This document shows positions 1-8,570 of a stretch of DNA of 39,322 nt, one piece after another. This stretch comes from Methylobacterium variabile (GTDB taxonomy: Bacteria; Pseudomonadota; Alphaproteobacteria; Rhizobiales; Beijerinckiaceae). The translations under genes were made by a program, and so were the position numbers. The notes under the pieces are model-generated. The model was given only the letters and a program-made list of their open reading frames with translations, was not told the DNA's origin and did not search any database. The stretch is from NCBI RefSeq assembly GCF_001043975.1, contig NZ_LABY01000029.1, forward strand, positions 1 through 39,322. The letters run 5' to 3'. Positions within the stretch are counted from its first letter, which is position 1; each line of letters starts with the position of its first letter.

Positions 1-120
1 ACGGTCCGCCACATCGCGGTGAACGTCGCAGCCCGCAAAAAAGGAAAGGATTCCATGCGCCTCGCCCTCAAAACCGCAGGCTGGGACGACGACTACCTCG
101 TCAGGCTCGTTGCCCCATGA
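1..120 (+). CDS. IS transposase, C-terminal fragment (window edge)
   Basis: Frame 1 is open from the first base to a TGA at 118-120 and encodes 39 residues. It ends with a basic stretch (ARKKGKDS), then LALKTAGWDDDYLVRLV. The pattern of a basic run, 'K/R-x-x-AGWD-x-x-YL-x-x-L' and a stop resembles the extreme C-terminus of ISAs1-family DDE transposases. An inverted-repeat-like sequence follows immediately, which fits the end of an IS. The 5' part lies outside the window, so it cannot be said whether the transposase is intact. Family assignment is by recollection of the C-terminal pattern only. Confidence 0.55.
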   Translation, partial: TVRHIAVNVAARKKGKDSMRLALKTAGWDDDYLVRLVAP

Positions 121-140
121 CACTTCACCCGATTGCCCTG
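1..140 (+). mobile_element. right end of an insertion sequence (ISAs1-like)
   Basis: Directly after the transposase stop, bases 121-140 read cacttcacccgattgccctg. On the other strand this begins CAGGGCAATCGGG, the kind of CAGGG terminus I associate with ISAs1-family terminal inverted repeats. The element would therefore end at about base 140. The left end and the target duplication cannot be checked because they lie outside the window. hisI ends 59 bases further on and is intact. Confidence 0.5.
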
Positions 141-198
141 ACCCGCGACGCCCAGTGAACCCGTCCCTCCGCGGGAGAGAGGGTTACACGTCCATGCT

Positions 199-621
199 CT
201 ACGAAGCGCGAGGAACCAGCGTCACCGCCCCGCTCTCCGCGTCGTAAGCCACACCGCGATAGAAGCAGTCCCGCCGCCCGGTGTGGCAGCAGCCGCCATC
301 GCCGCCGACGCGCACCCGCAGCAGGAGCGCGTCCTGGTCGCAATCGACCCGCATCTCAACGAGGGTCTGGATCTGCCCGCTGGTGGCGCCCTTGTGCCAG
401 AGTTCACCCCGCGAGCGCGACCAGTACCAGACCTCGCCGGTGGCGAGCGTCCGCGCGAGGGACTCGGCGTTCATGTGGGCGAGCATCAGCACCGCGCCGC
501 TGTCGGCATCGACCGCGAGCGCGGTGATCAGCCCGTCGGCGCCGAAGCGGGGCGTGAAGGTCTCGCCCTCCTCGAGGTCGCGCTTCGCGCCGGGAGGGGG
601 GAAGACGGGAAGCGGGTTCAT
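199..621 (-). CDS. hisI: phosphoribosyl-AMP cyclohydrolase
   Basis: The 140-residue cytosolic enzyme opens the adenine ring of phosphoribosyl-AMP, the third step of histidine synthesis. It carries the family core: [18 protein letters not shown] at about 65-82, then the metal-binding block with C94, D95 and D97, followed by C111/C112-H-T-G and C119-F. There is no HisE pyrophosphohydrolase domain, so this is the stand-alone HisI form usual in alphaproteobacteria. The start is the ATG at 621-619, which overlaps the folE stop as ATGA and implies translational coupling. Pairing with folE is of interest because both enzymes are zinc-dependent purine-ring hydrolases acting on nucleotide substrates. 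The call is secure. Confidence 0.95.
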   Translation of the reverse strand: MNPLPVFPPPGAKRDLEEGETFTPRFGADGLITALAVDADSGAVLMLAHMNAESLARTLATGEVWYWSRSRGELWHKGATSGQIQTLVEMRVDCDQDALLLRVRVGGDGGCCHTGRRDCFYRGVAYDAESGAVTLVPRAS

Positions 622-1280
622 CGCCGGTCGCGCACCAGGGTGAGGAAGCGGACCTGCTCGGTCGGGTCCTGCTTGAACACGCCGGTGAACTGGGTGGTGA
701 TGGTCGAGACGCCGGATTTCTGGACGCCACGCATCGCCATGCACAGGTGCTCGGCCTCGACCATCACGGCGACGCCGCGGGGATGCAGCACCGAATCGAT
801 CGTCTCGGCGATCTGCGCCGTCATCGTCTCCTGGGTCTGGAGCCGGCGGGCGAAGGCATCGACGACGCGGGCGAGCTTCGACAGGCCGACGACGCCGCGG
901 CGGGGGTAGTAGGCGATGTGGGCCTTCCCCATGAACGGCACCATGTGGTGCTCGCAATGGGAGTGGAAGGCGATGTCGCGCACCAGCACGATGTCGGAAT
1001 AGCCCTCGACCTCCTCGAACACCCGGTCGAGGATGGCATCCGCGTCCTGGCGGTAGCCGCCAAAGATCTGCTCGTAGGCCTTCACCACCCGCTGCGGCGT
1101 CTCGCGCAGGCCCTCGCGCTCCGGGTCGTCGCCGGCCCAGCGCAGCAGGGTGCGCACGGCGGCCTCGGCCTCCTGGCGGGTCGGCCGCTCGGTGACGCGC
1201 TCCGGCCGGGGGGCGTCGCTGCGCTTGTCGGCCGCCTCCGGGGCCCGGACCGACAAGGACTTCAGCACCGCATCCATCAC
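618..1280 (-). CDS. folE: GTP cyclohydrolase I (type IA)
   Basis: The 220-residue enzyme converts GTP to 7,8-dihydroneopterin triphosphate, the entry to folate and other pterins. In methylotrophic relatives the same pathway head also feeds tetrahydromethanopterin. Zinc ligands are visible at C109 and H112 (in HSHCEHH) and C180 (in [12 protein letters not shown]). The core [29 protein letters not shown] and [11 protein letters not shown] segments are all present. About 35 N-terminal residues before the domain are charged and poorly conserved. It is the upstream gene of the folE-hisI pair and shares the bases of its stop with the hisI start. The Met-Met start leaves a two-codon ambiguity. Confidence 0.95.
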   Translation of the reverse strand: MMDAVLKSLSVRAPEAADKRSDAPRPERVTERPTRQEAEAAVRTLLRWAGDDPEREGLRETPQRVVKAYEQIFGGYRQDADAILDRVFEEVEGYSDIVLVRDIAFHSHCEHHMVPFMGKAHIAYYPRRGVVGLSKLARVVDAFARRLQTQETMTAQIAETIDSVLHPRGVAVMVEAEHLCMAMRGVQKSGVSTITTQFTGVFKQDPTEQVRFLTLVRDRR

Positions 1281-1546
1281 GCCTCCAAGGTCCCGGCTGC
1301 CCAGCCTCCCGACTGCTCAGGATACGGGCAGCCATGCCGGGGATTGAGATGCGCCCCGATCCGGCCGCGCCTCGCGGAGCCGGGCAACGGCGCCTATATC
1401 GTGGGTCCGGCCCGGCCACGCAATGCACCGGGCGCGCAGCAGGTCACCGCACGCCCGACCATCCCCCCGTCAAGCCAAAGTCGACCCCACCCGGTCAAGC
1501 CCGATTCGTCCGTCCCACGGCCCCTCTCGTCCAAAGTACGACCGCC

Positions 1547-2017
1547 ATGCTCGACGACATCTACAACGCCCGCATCCTCACCCTCGCGGCGGATATCCCG
1601 CGCCTCGGCCGGTTGCCGGCCCCGGAGGCGAGCGCGTCCAAGCACTCGAAGCTGTGCGGCTCGACCGTGACGGTCGATCTCGTCACCGACGGCGGCACCG
1701 TGACCGACTTCGCCCACGACGTGAAAGCCTGCGCGCTCGGCCAGGCCGCGTCCTCGCTGATGGCCCGCCACGCGGTCGGGTCCACCGCGACGGAGTTGCG
1801 CTCACTTCGCGACGCGGTGCGCCGGATGCTGAAGGAGGGCGGACCGGCGCCGGAGGGGAAGTTCGCCGACTTCGCGGTGCTGGAGCCGGTGCGGGACTTC
1901 AAGGCGCGCCACGCCTCGACCCTGCTCACCTTCGACGCCGTGGTCGACGCCCTCGACCAGATCGCCGCCAAGGGCGAGGCCGAAGGGGAAGCGAAGGGGG
2001 AGGCGGTGCCGGCGTGA
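1547..2017 (+). CDS. NifU/IscU-like iron-sulfur scaffold protein, two-cysteine type
   Basis: This 156-residue protein has the NifU N-terminal (IscU/SufU) fold pattern. It starts MLDDIYNARIL, has the first cysteine at C37 (KLCGSTVTVDLV) and the second at C62 (KACALGQAASSLMARHAVG). The third canonical cysteine near the C-terminus is absent, and the corresponding segment reads ARHASTLLTFDAV (about 120-132). I recall the same form in rhizobial homologues, so it looks like a subfamily trait rather than a mutation. The tail is a low-complexity K-G-E-A repeat. The ATG at 1547 matches the family N-terminus. The gene overlaps yidD by GTGA. Scaffold function is inferred from the fold, and loss of the third ligand makes a non-canonical role possible. 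Confidence 0.85.
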   Translation: MLDDIYNARILTLAADIPRLGRLPAPEASASKHSKLCGSTVTVDLVTDGGTVTDFAHDVKACALGQAASSLMARHAVGSTATELRSLRDAVRRMLKEGGPAPEGKFADFAVLEPVRDFKARHASTLLTFDAVVDALDQIAAKGEAEGEAKGEAVPA

Positions 2018-2331
2018 GCCCGACCCGCCGCGCGGCGCACCTCGCCATCCGCGGCTACCAGCTCTCCCTGTCGGGGCTCGTCGGGCGCCAGTGCCGGCAC
2101 TGGCCGTCCTGCTCCGCCTATACCGACGAGGCGATCCAGCGCCACGGCCTGTGGGCGGGCGGCTGGATGGGCCTTGCCCGGATCTGCCGCTGCGGCCCCT
2201 TCGGCACCCACGGCATCGACCTCGTGCCGGAGGTGCGACCGCCGGGCTCCGCCTGGCACCGCCCCTGGGCCTATGGCCGCTGGCGCGGGGTCAACGCCCC
2301 GCCGCCGCTCTGCGAGGGCGTCGACGGCTGA
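2014..2331 (+). CDS. yidD: membrane protein insertion efficiency factor YidD
   Basis: The small 105-residue protein is peripheral to the inner membrane and assists YidC-dependent insertion. It has the family signature: an amphipathic N-terminus (LAIRGYQLSLSG), then CRHWPSCSAYTDEAIQRHG with its two cysteines, and ARICRCGPFGTHGIDLVPE. The usual genomic neighbours (rnpA, yidC, rpmH) are absent. Here it follows an IscU-like gene, with a GTG start at 2014 overlapping that gene's TGA. The start is fixed by the overlap and by the conserved N-terminus. Confidence 0.92.
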   Translation: MSPTRRAAHLAIRGYQLSLSGLVGRQCRHWPSCSAYTDEAIQRHGLWAGGWMGLARICRCGPFGTHGIDLVPEVRPPGSAWHRPWAYGRWRGVNAPPPLCEGVDG

Positions 2332-2372
2332 GGCGCCTGGCGCCGCATGAAGGCGACGGCGTCAGGGTGTGA

Positions 2373-2401
2373 CTGTCATTTCGCGCCATCGCTGCTATGA
2401 C
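2373..2401 (+). promoter_or_regulatory. candidate promoter for thrS
   Basis: CTGTCA (2373-2378) and TATGAC (2396-2401) are separated by 17 bases, a reasonable sigma-70 match located 108 bases before the thrS ATG. I see no T-box-like leader or threonine-rich leader peptide in the 177-base gap. The match is by eye only. Confidence 0.3.
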
Positions 2402-2508
2402 GGCACCCGTCCGGCGCGCGGCCTTCGGTGCCCGCCGGACATCATCCACCACCCGGCTTACCTGCACCGTGCGCAGGAGTGAGCCCCGAGGAGTCTTCAA
2501 ACGATCCC

Positions 2509-4521
2509 ATGCCGATCCTGACATTTCCCGATGGCGCCACGCGGTCCTTCGACGGCGCCGTGACCGGCCGCACCGTCGTCGAAGGCATCGCGAAGTCGCT
2601 GGCCAAGCGCACCGTCGCCATGGCTCTCGACGGCACCGTGCGTGACCTCGACGACACGATCGCGGAGGATTCCCGCATCGAGTTCCTCGACCGCACTGAC
2701 CCGCGCGCCCTCGAGCTGATTCGGCACGATTGCGCCCACGTGCTGGCCGAGGCGGTGCAGTCGCTGTGGCCGGAGACCCAGGTCACGATCGGCCCGGTGA
2801 TCGAGAACGGCTTCTACTACGACTTCCACCGCGAGACCCCGTTCTCGCCGGAGGATTTCCCGGCGATCGAGGCGCGGATGCGCGAGATCATCGCCCGCGA
2901 CGCCCCCTTCACCAAGGAGGTCTGGGCGCGCGACGACGTGCGCCAGCTGTTTGAGGAGAAGGGCGAGGCGTTCAAGGTCGAGCTCGTCGACGCGATCCCG
3001 CCGGGCGAGGACCTGCGGATCTACCGCCAGGGCGAGTGGTTCGACCTCTGCCGCGGCCCGCACATGACCTCGACGGGCAAGGTCGGCACCGCCTTCAAGC
3101 TGATGAAGGTGGCCGGCGCCTACTGGCGCGGCGATTCGACGAAGCCGATGCTGAGCCGCATCTACGGCACGGCCTGGGCCTCGCAAGGGGACCTCGACGC
3201 CTACCTCAACCGCCTGGCCGAGGCCGAGCGCCGCGACCACCGGCGGCTGGGGCGCGAGATGGACCTCTTCCACTTCCAGGAGGAGGGGCCGGGCGTGGTG
3301 TTCTGGCACCCGAAGGGCTGGACCCTGTTCCAGGCCCTGATCGCCTACATGCGCCGGCGCCTGAAGGGCGACTACCAGGAGGTCAACGCCCCGCAGATCC
3401 TCGACAAGGCCCTGTGGGAGACCTCGGGCCACTGGGACTGGTACCGGGAGAACATGTTCGTCACGAAGACCGAGGACGAGCGCGTCTTCGCGATCAAGCC
3501 GATGAACTGCCCCGGCCACGTGCAGATCTTCAAGCACGGCCTGAAGTCGTACCGCGACCTGCCGCTGCGGCTCGCCGAATTCGGGTCGGTGTCGCGCTAC
3601 GAGCCCTCGGGCGCCCTGCACGGGCTGATGCGGGTGCGCGCCTTCACCCAGGACGACGCCCACGTCTTCTGCACCGAGGACCAGCTCGCCGCCGAGTGCC
3701 TGAAGATCAACGACCTGATCCTCTCGACCTACGCCGATTTCGGCTTCGACGAGATCGTGGTGAAGCTCTCGACGCGGCCCGAGAAGCGCGTCGGCTCGGA
3801 CGCCCTGTGGGACCACGCCGAGGAGGTGATGACCCGGGTGCTCGCTCAGATCGAGGAGCAGTCCGGCGGACGGATCAAGACCGCGATCAACCCGGGGGAG
3901 GGCGCCTTCTACGGGCCGAAATTCGAGTACGTGCTGCGCGACGCCATCGGCCGCGACTGGCAGTGCGGCACCACGCAAGTCGACTTCAACCTGCCCGAGC
4001 GGTTCGGCGCCTTCTTCGTCGATGCCGACGGGCAGAAGAAGACGCCCGTGATGGTCCACCGCGCGATCTGCGGCTCGATGGAGCGCTACACCGGCATCCT
4101 GATCGAGCACTTCGCCGGCCACTTCCCGCTCTGGCTGGCGCCGCTCCAGGTCGTGGTGGCGACGATCACCGGCGAGGCGGACCCTTACGCCCGCGAGGTG
4201 CTGAAGGCCGCCGGCGCCGCAGGCCTGCGGGCCGAGGCCGATCTTCGCAACGAGAAGATCAACTACAAGGTCCGCGAGCATTCCCACGCCAAGGTGGCGG
4301 TGATGCTGGTCGTCGGCCGCAAGGAGGGCGAGGAGCGCACCGTCTCGATCCGCCGGCTCGGCAGCCCGCAGAGCCGCACCCTGCCCCTCGACCAGGCGCT
4401 CGCCGAGCTGGTGGCCGAGGCGACCTTCCCGGACTTGCGCCGGGCGCAGGCCGTAGCCAGCAGCGTGCCGAGCGCGGAGGCGACGCTCGACTCGCATCAC
4501 GGGCAGGCGCCTGTGCCGTAA
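2509..4521 (+). CDS. thrS: threonine--tRNA ligase
   Basis: The 670-residue class II aminoacyl-tRNA synthetase charges tRNA-Thr. It has an N-terminal TGS domain (about 1-62) and an editing domain with the HxxxH pair H73 and H77 and the DLCRGPHM motif. The catalytic core holds the zinc-ligand MNCPGH segment, motif 2 ([24 protein letters not shown]) and motif 3 ([18 protein letters not shown]). An anticodon-binding domain starts near [12 protein letters not shown] purine-rich gaggag sequence lies about 15 bases before the ATG. The reading frame is open 27 codons further upstream, but the TGS domain begins exactly at MPILTFPDG. The last 30 or so residues are an unconserved tail. Confidence 0.97.
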   Translation: MPILTFPDGATRSFDGAVTGRTVVEGIAKSLAKRTVAMALDGTVRDLDDTIAEDSRIEFLDRTDPRALELIRHDCAHVLAEAVQSLWPETQVTIGPVIENGFYYDFHRETPFSPEDFPAIEARMREIIARDAPFTKEVWARDDVRQLFEEKGEAFKVELVDAIPPGEDLRIYRQGEWFDLCRGPHMTSTGKVGTAFKLMKVAGAYWRGDSTKPMLSRIYGTAWASQGDLDAYLNRLAEAERRDHRRLGREMDLFHFQEEGPGVVFWHPKGWTLFQALIAYMRRRLKGDYQEVNAPQILDKALWETSGHWDWYRENMFVTKTEDERVFAIKPMNCPGHVQIFKHGLKSYRDLPLRLAEFGSVSRYEPSGALHGLMRVRAFTQDDAHVFCTEDQLAAECLKINDLILSTYADFGFDEIVVKLSTRPEKRVGSDALWDHAEEVMTRVLAQIEEQSGGRIKTAINPGEGAFYGPKFEYVLRDAIGRDWQCGTTQVDFNLPERFGAFFVDADGQKKTPVMVHRAICGSMERYTGILIEHFAGHFPLWLAPLQVVVATITGEADPYAREVLKAAGAAGLRAEADLRNEKINYKVREHSHAKVAVMLVVGRKEGEERTVSIRRLGSPQSRTLPLDQALAELVAEATFPDLRRAQAVASSVPSAEATLDSHHGQAPVP

Positions 4522-4563
4522 TCACGCCCGGGCGGACGACGCCCGGTGCAGCCTGAAATGGAG

Positions 4564-4597
4564 CCGGCGCCCGATCGCATCCCCGATCGGGCGCCGG
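4564..4597 (+). terminator. hairpin after thrS
   Basis: A perfect 14-bp inverted repeat (CCGGCGCCCGATCG, 4564-4577, with 4584-4597) encloses a 6-base loop, 42 bases after the thrS stop. It is followed by tctcgtt, only weakly T-rich. It is a likely intrinsic terminator, though such hairpins can also bound Rho-dependent ends. Confidence 0.6.
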
Positions 4598-4665
4598 TCT
4601 CGTTGGAGACGGGACCTGAGCACCGCTCGGCCGGCGCCGAAGCGGGCCCCGTCCGGCGGTGAGAA

Positions 4666-4749
4666 CGCTGGAGGAACACGAAAGCCTCCAGCGGAACGGC
4701 GTCTCACAGTCCCGCTCAAGGCGCCGCCGAGGAAACGGCGATCCTTGAG
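4666..4749. repeat. two further hairpins in the thrS-tad gap
   Basis: Bases 4666-4674 (CGCTGGAGG) pair perfectly with 4685-4693 around a 10-base loop. Bases 4715-4721 (CTCAAGG) pair with 4743-4749, with a CGCCG/CGGCG inner stem. With 4564-4597 this makes three hairpins in one 276-base convergent gap. The third could end the minus-strand pseudopilin operon, which stops at 4798. None has a T-tract. Confidence 0.4.
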
Positions 4750-4797
4750 GCGGTCGCAGGTTCGGCCCGGACCGTCCTCAATTTGGCGAAACAAGGC

Positions 4798-6243
4798 TCA
4801 CTGCGTGAGGCGGGCGACCTTCAGCGCCTGCTCGAACATCGCGTTCAAGGCAGCAGTGATGTTCTCCGGCGAATCGGCGGTGCGGAAGTAGCCCGGCGAG
4901 GCGCAGGCCTGCAGCGGCGTGGCCAGGGTCGGGCTGAACTTGTTGACCTTCGTGTTCTCGTCGGCGACGACGCCGCCCTTATCGACGAAGGTGATCTTGT
5001 TGTAGGGGATGTAGAGGATCGAGATCGTCGCCCCGGCGTCCTTCAGGGCCTTGCAGTTGGCAGGGTCGATCTGGGACGGCTTCGAGCCGTCCCACCACGC
5101 GTCCGCGTAGCCCTTGAACTTCGACGGGCTGCCCGGATAGGCGGTCTTGCCGTCCTTCGCGGTGAAGAAGTTCTGCCCGTTCTGCATCCCGTCGGTGACG
5201 AGGAAGATGAACGGCTTGCGGGCGGAGCTGGTCGAGCCGTTCCCGTAGCCGTTCTGGCCCACGATCGTCTTCATCTGGGGGAAGGCATTCTCGAAATGGG
5301 TGCCGCCGGAGCCTGTGCCGGTGGTCGGATCGTTGCCGGTGTAGAGCTGCGTCGTGCCGGTATCGAGGAGGTTGGTGAAGGCGAGCGGCCAGCCGAGGGA
5401 GCACTGGGCGGCGGTCTTCAGGGAGGCCACGTCGCTGGTCAGGGGAGCGAGCGTCGCGAGCTGGTTGATGAACGGATAGATGCCGATCCGGTACTGGCCG
5501 GGCACGACCGGGAACGAGGCCCGCTGGATCAGCGCGCAGACCGCGTTGTTCACCGCGTCCGACCGCAGCTGGATCTTGCCCGCCGCCAGGCCCCAGCCCT
5601 TGTTGCCGGGGAAGTGGCAGGCGAACTGGCAATTCTGCTTGTAATCCCCGAACATGTCGTCGTTATTCTTGGCCAGCTGCGTCATGCCGGCCTCGGTCGA
5701 GGGCAGTCCCATCGAGCCCGACACGTCGACCATCAGGTAGAAGTCAAGGTAGCTCGGCAGGTCGGCCTCGGCCGTGACCGTGTTGGTCACCGTCGTCGTC
5801 GGCACCATGAACAGCTTCCCGAAGCTGTTCTGGATCGTCGCCGTGTAGGTGATCGACGAGCTGAGCGTCTGCCCGACGAGCTTCACCTGCGGCGGCTGCA
5901 GCGACACGCTCGTCAGCGGGACGTTGCCGATGTTGACGTTGAAGGTGTTGACGGCCTGGGTCTTGCCGGCGTTGACGGCGGCGGTCATCACGTCGCTCTG
6001 GGACGAATTGGCGGCCACGTAGGACTTGGCGGTCACGACAGCAGCGAGCGCCGCGGCGTCCGCCGCGCGGTCGAGCTGGGCCCTGCTGTTGACCGCCATG
6101 CCGTAATCGACCCCGAATCCGACGAGGCCGACGAGCGGGACCAGGCTGAGGCCGAACAGGATGGCGATGCCGCCGTCGCGGTCCTTCCACAGGGACTTCG
6201 CCGCTGCGGCAAGGCGGCCGGCGCAACTTAGAAACCGGGACAT
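4798..6243 (-). CDS. TadG-like pilus-assembly protein with von Willebrand factor A domain
   Basis: This 481-residue protein has one N-terminal membrane segment after a DRDGG motif (GIAILFGLSLVPLVGLVGFGV, about 25-45), typical of TadE/TadG pseudopilin-like proteins. A VWA domain starts near 165 with an intact MIDAS sequence, D173-x-S175-x-S177 (LMVDVSGSMG), and a later LVTDGMQNG acidic loop. The domain also holds several cysteines (QNCQFACHF, AVCALI, AQCSLGW, ANCKAL, LQACASP), suggesting disulfides outside the cytoplasm. It is the third gene of a minus-strand trio and its start overlaps the preceding gene by 16 bases. A role in surface adhesion or pilus assembly is inferred. The rest of a tad locus is not in this window. 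Confidence 0.85.
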   Translation of the reverse strand: MSRFLSCAGRLAAAAKSLWKDRDGGIAILFGLSLVPLVGLVGFGVDYGMAVNSRAQLDRAADAAALAAVVTAKSYVAANSSQSDVMTAAVNAGKTQAVNTFNVNIGNVPLTSVSLQPPQVKLVGQTLSSSITYTATIQNSFGKLFMVPTTTVTNTVTAEADLPSYLDFYLMVDVSGSMGLPSTEAGMTQLAKNNDDMFGDYKQNCQFACHFPGNKGWGLAAGKIQLRSDAVNNAVCALIQRASFPVVPGQYRIGIYPFINQLATLAPLTSDVASLKTAAQCSLGWPLAFTNLLDTGTTQLYTGNDPTTGTGSGGTHFENAFPQMKTIVGQNGYGNGSTSSARKPFIFLVTDGMQNGQNFFTAKDGKTAYPGSPSKFKGYADAWWDGSKPSQIDPANCKALKDAGATISILYIPYNKITFVDKGGVVADENTKVNKFSPTLATPLQACASPGYFRTADSPENITAALNAMFEQALKVARLTQ

Positions 6244-7025
6244 CTCTTGGCCATTCCGTCGCTGTTGGTGGTGTCGTAGTTGACGAGGGTGGCGTAGCGC
6301 GGCTGGACGTAGGCCGACCGCGCGATCCGCACCGGCGGGAAGAACTGCGCGCCGAAGGTCGGCGTGAAGGTGAACACCACGTCGATCACGATCAGCGAGG
6401 CGGGTCCGAAGACGGAGCGCGGCAGGGCGGACCGGCTCGGGGCCGCGGAGTTGTCGGCGGGCGTCTGCGCCACGCCGCAGGGCCGGTAGGCCGCCCCATC
6501 CGCCGGCTGCGTGGTGCCGGTGCTGGTCCAGACGACATCGGCCGTGTAGCAGGCGCTTAGGTCGCTGCTGTTGGTGCAGTTCGTCGCCTGCTGCGTGAAC
6601 TGGATGCCCGCGTAGTTGATCGTGATGACCTGCCACCACTCCTTGCCCTGACGCTTGCCGTCGGCCATCAGGTAGGGGAACAGCACCAGGGCCGCGTCGT
6701 AGCTGAAATGCAGGTCGGCGGCGGTGACGAGCCCGACGGTCGAGGTCGAGTTGGCCGGGGGCGCCACCTGGGACAGCATCTGGCTGATCGACCGCACGAC
6801 GAGGTCGATCTTGCGCATCGCATTGATGTAGGCGACGAGCTGGAAGCCCCCGAGCATCAGGGCCAGCAGCACGGGCAGGATGAGCGCGAGCTCGACCGCG
6901 GCGAGCCCGTCCTCGGCCGCCCGGAAGCGCCGGATCCGCGCGCCGACCCCACCTGCCGCTGCAAGCCTGGTCAGGCCGGGGAACGGCCTCGCGGCGCGGC
7001 GTGGGCGGGCGGGCGCGGCGCTCAT
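6228..7025 (-). CDS. TadE/TadG family protein (pseudopilin-like)
   Basis: This 265-residue protein has a long basic N-terminus (about 40 residues rich in R and A), then EDGLAAVELALILPVLLALMLGGFQLVAY (about 37-65). That is the glutamate-containing hydrophobic helix characteristic of TadE-like pseudopilins. The remainder is an extracytoplasmic domain with four cysteines (NCTNSSDLSACYT, YRPCGV and near-terminal KRCPGF). Its ATG (7025-7023) shares one base with the upstream TGA (7027-7025), and its own stop is read through by the next gene's start. Family membership rests on the helix, and no biochemical role can be read from the sequence. Confidence 0.8.
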   Translation of the reverse strand: MSAAPARPRRAARPFPGLTRLAAAGGVGARIRRFRAAEDGLAAVELALILPVLLALMLGGFQLVAYINAMRKIDLVVRSISQMLSQVAPPANSTSTVGLVTAADLHFSYDAALVLFPYLMADGKRQGKEWWQVITINYAGIQFTQQATNCTNSSDLSACYTADVVWTSTGTTQPADGAAYRPCGVAQTPADNSAAPSRSALPRSVFGPASLIVIDVVFTFTPTFGAQFFPPVRIARSAYVQPRYATLVNYDTTNSDGMAKRCPGF

Positions 7026-7576
7026 CAGAACTGTTCATTGCGGAAGGCGGCGGTGGAGACGATGAGGTACGCCGCCTTGCCCTTGTACGTCGTTCCGCTG
7101 CTCAGCCAGTCCGTCAGCAGGGCGGGCACGAAGGTGACCGGGTAGATGACCTGCAGGTACTGGTAGTCGCCGCTGGTGCCGAGGTTGAACTGGCCGCCAC
7201 CGGCCGTCAGCGTCGGCAGCTTCAGGCCGCTCATGTCGGAATTGGCGTAGGCGTAGTAGCCGCCGGGCTGGGCCGCCTTGTTCACGACGTAGAGGTTGAC
7301 GATGACGTCGTCGCAGGACATCGCGGCGGGCAGGTACTCGCACAGGGCCGTCGTGAAGCTCGCGAGGGAGACCGGCGGCGACTGCGACTGGGCACGGCCG
7401 ACAATGATCTGCCTCGACGCCTGCTCGGTGGCGAAATCGAGCTGCTGGTTGAAGTAGAGGAGCTGGGCGACGACCATCGTGAACAGCAGGGCCGTGATGA
7501 ACAGCGCGCCGACGAGGGCGAACTCGACCGCCGTCGATCCCTTGATGTCACGGAGAAGGTCCAGCACGCGTCGCAT
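7025..7576 (-). CDS. TadE family protein (pseudopilin-like)
   Basis: This 183-residue protein is the first of three co-oriented pseudopilin-like genes. RDIKGSTAVEFALVGALFITALLFTMVVAQLLYF (about 9-42) is the classic TadE helix with the G-x-x-A-V-E-F motif. Two cysteines (ALCEYLPAAMSCDD) lie in the exported domain. The ATG at 7576 is chosen. A GTG three codons upstream (7585) is equally in frame and cannot be excluded, because neither has a strong ribosome-binding site. The gene begins just downstream of an AT-richer stretch (7600-7620) that probably holds the operon promoter. Confidence 0.85.
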   Translation of the reverse strand: MRRVLDLLRDIKGSTAVEFALVGALFITALLFTMVVAQLLYFNQQLDFATEQASRQIIVGRAQSQSPPVSLASFTTALCEYLPAAMSCDDVIVNLYVVNKAAQPGGYYAYANSDMSGLKLPTLTAGGGQFNLGTSGDYQYLQVIYPVTFVPALLTDWLSSGTTYKGKAAYLIVSTAAFRNEQF

Positions 7577-7619
7577 GCCGGGCACCGTAGCGTCAGGATG
7601 TTAAAACACTGATAATCGA

Positions 7620-7647
7620 ATCGGATAGGCTCGAATGCCTATCCGAT
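7620..7647 (-). terminator. 11-bp hairpin between secreted-protein gene and tad genes
   Basis: ATCGGATAGGC (7620-7630) pairs perfectly with 7637-7647 around the loop tcgaat. Read on the minus strand it follows the gene ending at 7734 and is succeeded by a moderately T-rich run (ttcgattatcagtgtttt). It may therefore terminate that operon. It could alternatively be an operator for the tad trio starting at 7576. Confidence 0.5.
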
Positions 7648-7733
7648 GACCCTCCGGAAGTGCGGGGCGCGTCGCGTGATGGACTGGTCTTGCCGCAGCA
7701 CCGGCCGAGGCGGGGCGGGCGGCGGTGGTCCGG

Positions 7734-8570
7734 TCACGGATCCTTGGCGATCGCCTCGATGTCGCGGTCGATCCCGCTCTCGACCTTGAAGTCCTGGGTG
7801 TAGACCTTGCCGTCGTGACGGGCGATGAGCTGGTACTCGCCCTCCGCCAGGGTCACCTGCGGGAAGGCGCCGATCGCCTCCCGGATCGTGTCGCCGCCGG
7901 GGGTGAGCACGCTGAAGGCAGTGCCCGCGAAGGCCTCGGTGCCGGGAGCGGCGACGAGCTTCAGGGTCACGGTGGCGGCACGGTGGTTCAGGGTCGCGTC
8001 GGTAAGGCGGCCGTTCTCGACCTTCAGGTCGGCGCGCTGGATCGCGTTGGAATCGCCCCAGGTCGAGACGACGTGGTAGGTGCCCTCGGGCAGGCGCACG
8101 ACCTCGCCGGCCTTGACACCGTCGCGGACGAGCCGCCCCTCCGGGTTGTTGCCGATCGGCACGAAGACCGCGAAGGCGAGCTGTCCCGGCTGGATCTTCG
8201 CGTCGCCGACCGCACCGGCGAGGCGCAGCGCCCCGGCGTTGACCGTGAGCTGGTCGCTCGCCGTCCCGGACCCCAGGGTCACGCGCTTGGAGGTGCTGAC
8301 GAAGCCGTAGGTGACGTTGGCGAGGTAGGTGCCGGGGGGCAGCCGGAAGATCGGCTGCGCCTCCTCGGAGCGGGCGAGCACCACCGGCTTGCCGCCCTCC
8401 GGCCGGTCCTCGTAGATCCGCCAGGTCAGGCCGCCACGCAGGGGCTTGGCCTCGCTGGTCAGCACCGCCCGCAAGGAGAGGCTGGCCTCGGCGGGGGCCT
8501 GCGCCAGGGCAGGGCCGCCCGAGAGCGCCAGCAGCGCCAGGGCCTCACCGAACCGCCGTCTCGCCCGCAT
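7734..8570 (-). CDS. secreted protein with three tandem beta-sandwich-like repeats
   Basis: This 278-residue protein has a clear signal peptide (MRARRRFGEALALLALSGGPALA, cleavage near 23). The mature part contains three similar units of about 55-70 residues, each with an L-P/A-x-G-x-Y turn followed by a beta strand and a V-x-x-G end: LPPGTY at 77-82, LPEGTY at 160-165 and LAEGEY at 241-246. The layout resembles PEGA or carboxypeptidase-regulatory-like domains, which often sit in cell-surface proteins. It has no catalytic motif. It overlaps the end of the upstream membrane-protein gene by 26 bases, so the two are probably co-expressed. The function is unknown. Confidence 0.8.
   Translation of the reverse strand: MRARRRFGEALALLALSGGPALAQAPAEASLSLRAVLTSEAKPLRGGLTWRIYEDRPEGGKPVVLARSEEAQPIFRLPPGTYLANVTYGFVSTSKRVTLGSGTASDQLTVNAGALRLAGAVGDAKIQPGQLAFAVFVPIGNNPEGRLVRDGVKAGEVVRLPEGTYHVVSTWGDSNAIQRADLKVENGRLTDATLNHRAATVTLKLVAAPGTEAFAGTAFSVLTPGGDTIREAIGAFPQVTLAEGEYQLIARHDGKVYTQDFKVESGIDRDIEAIAKDP

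Noticed and set aside
2332..2508. T-box or leader-peptide attenuator before thrS
   Set aside because: No T-box core, specifier loop or threonine-rich leader frame is visible, and such controls are not expected for thrS in this group.
2497..4500. Long 667-codon frame antisense to thrS, and similar long frames opposite mdoH, glmS and the YfhO gene
   Set aside because: They are products of GC-rich third positions. Their translations are rich in Arg, Gly, His and Val without motifs, while the opposite frames carry well-known families.
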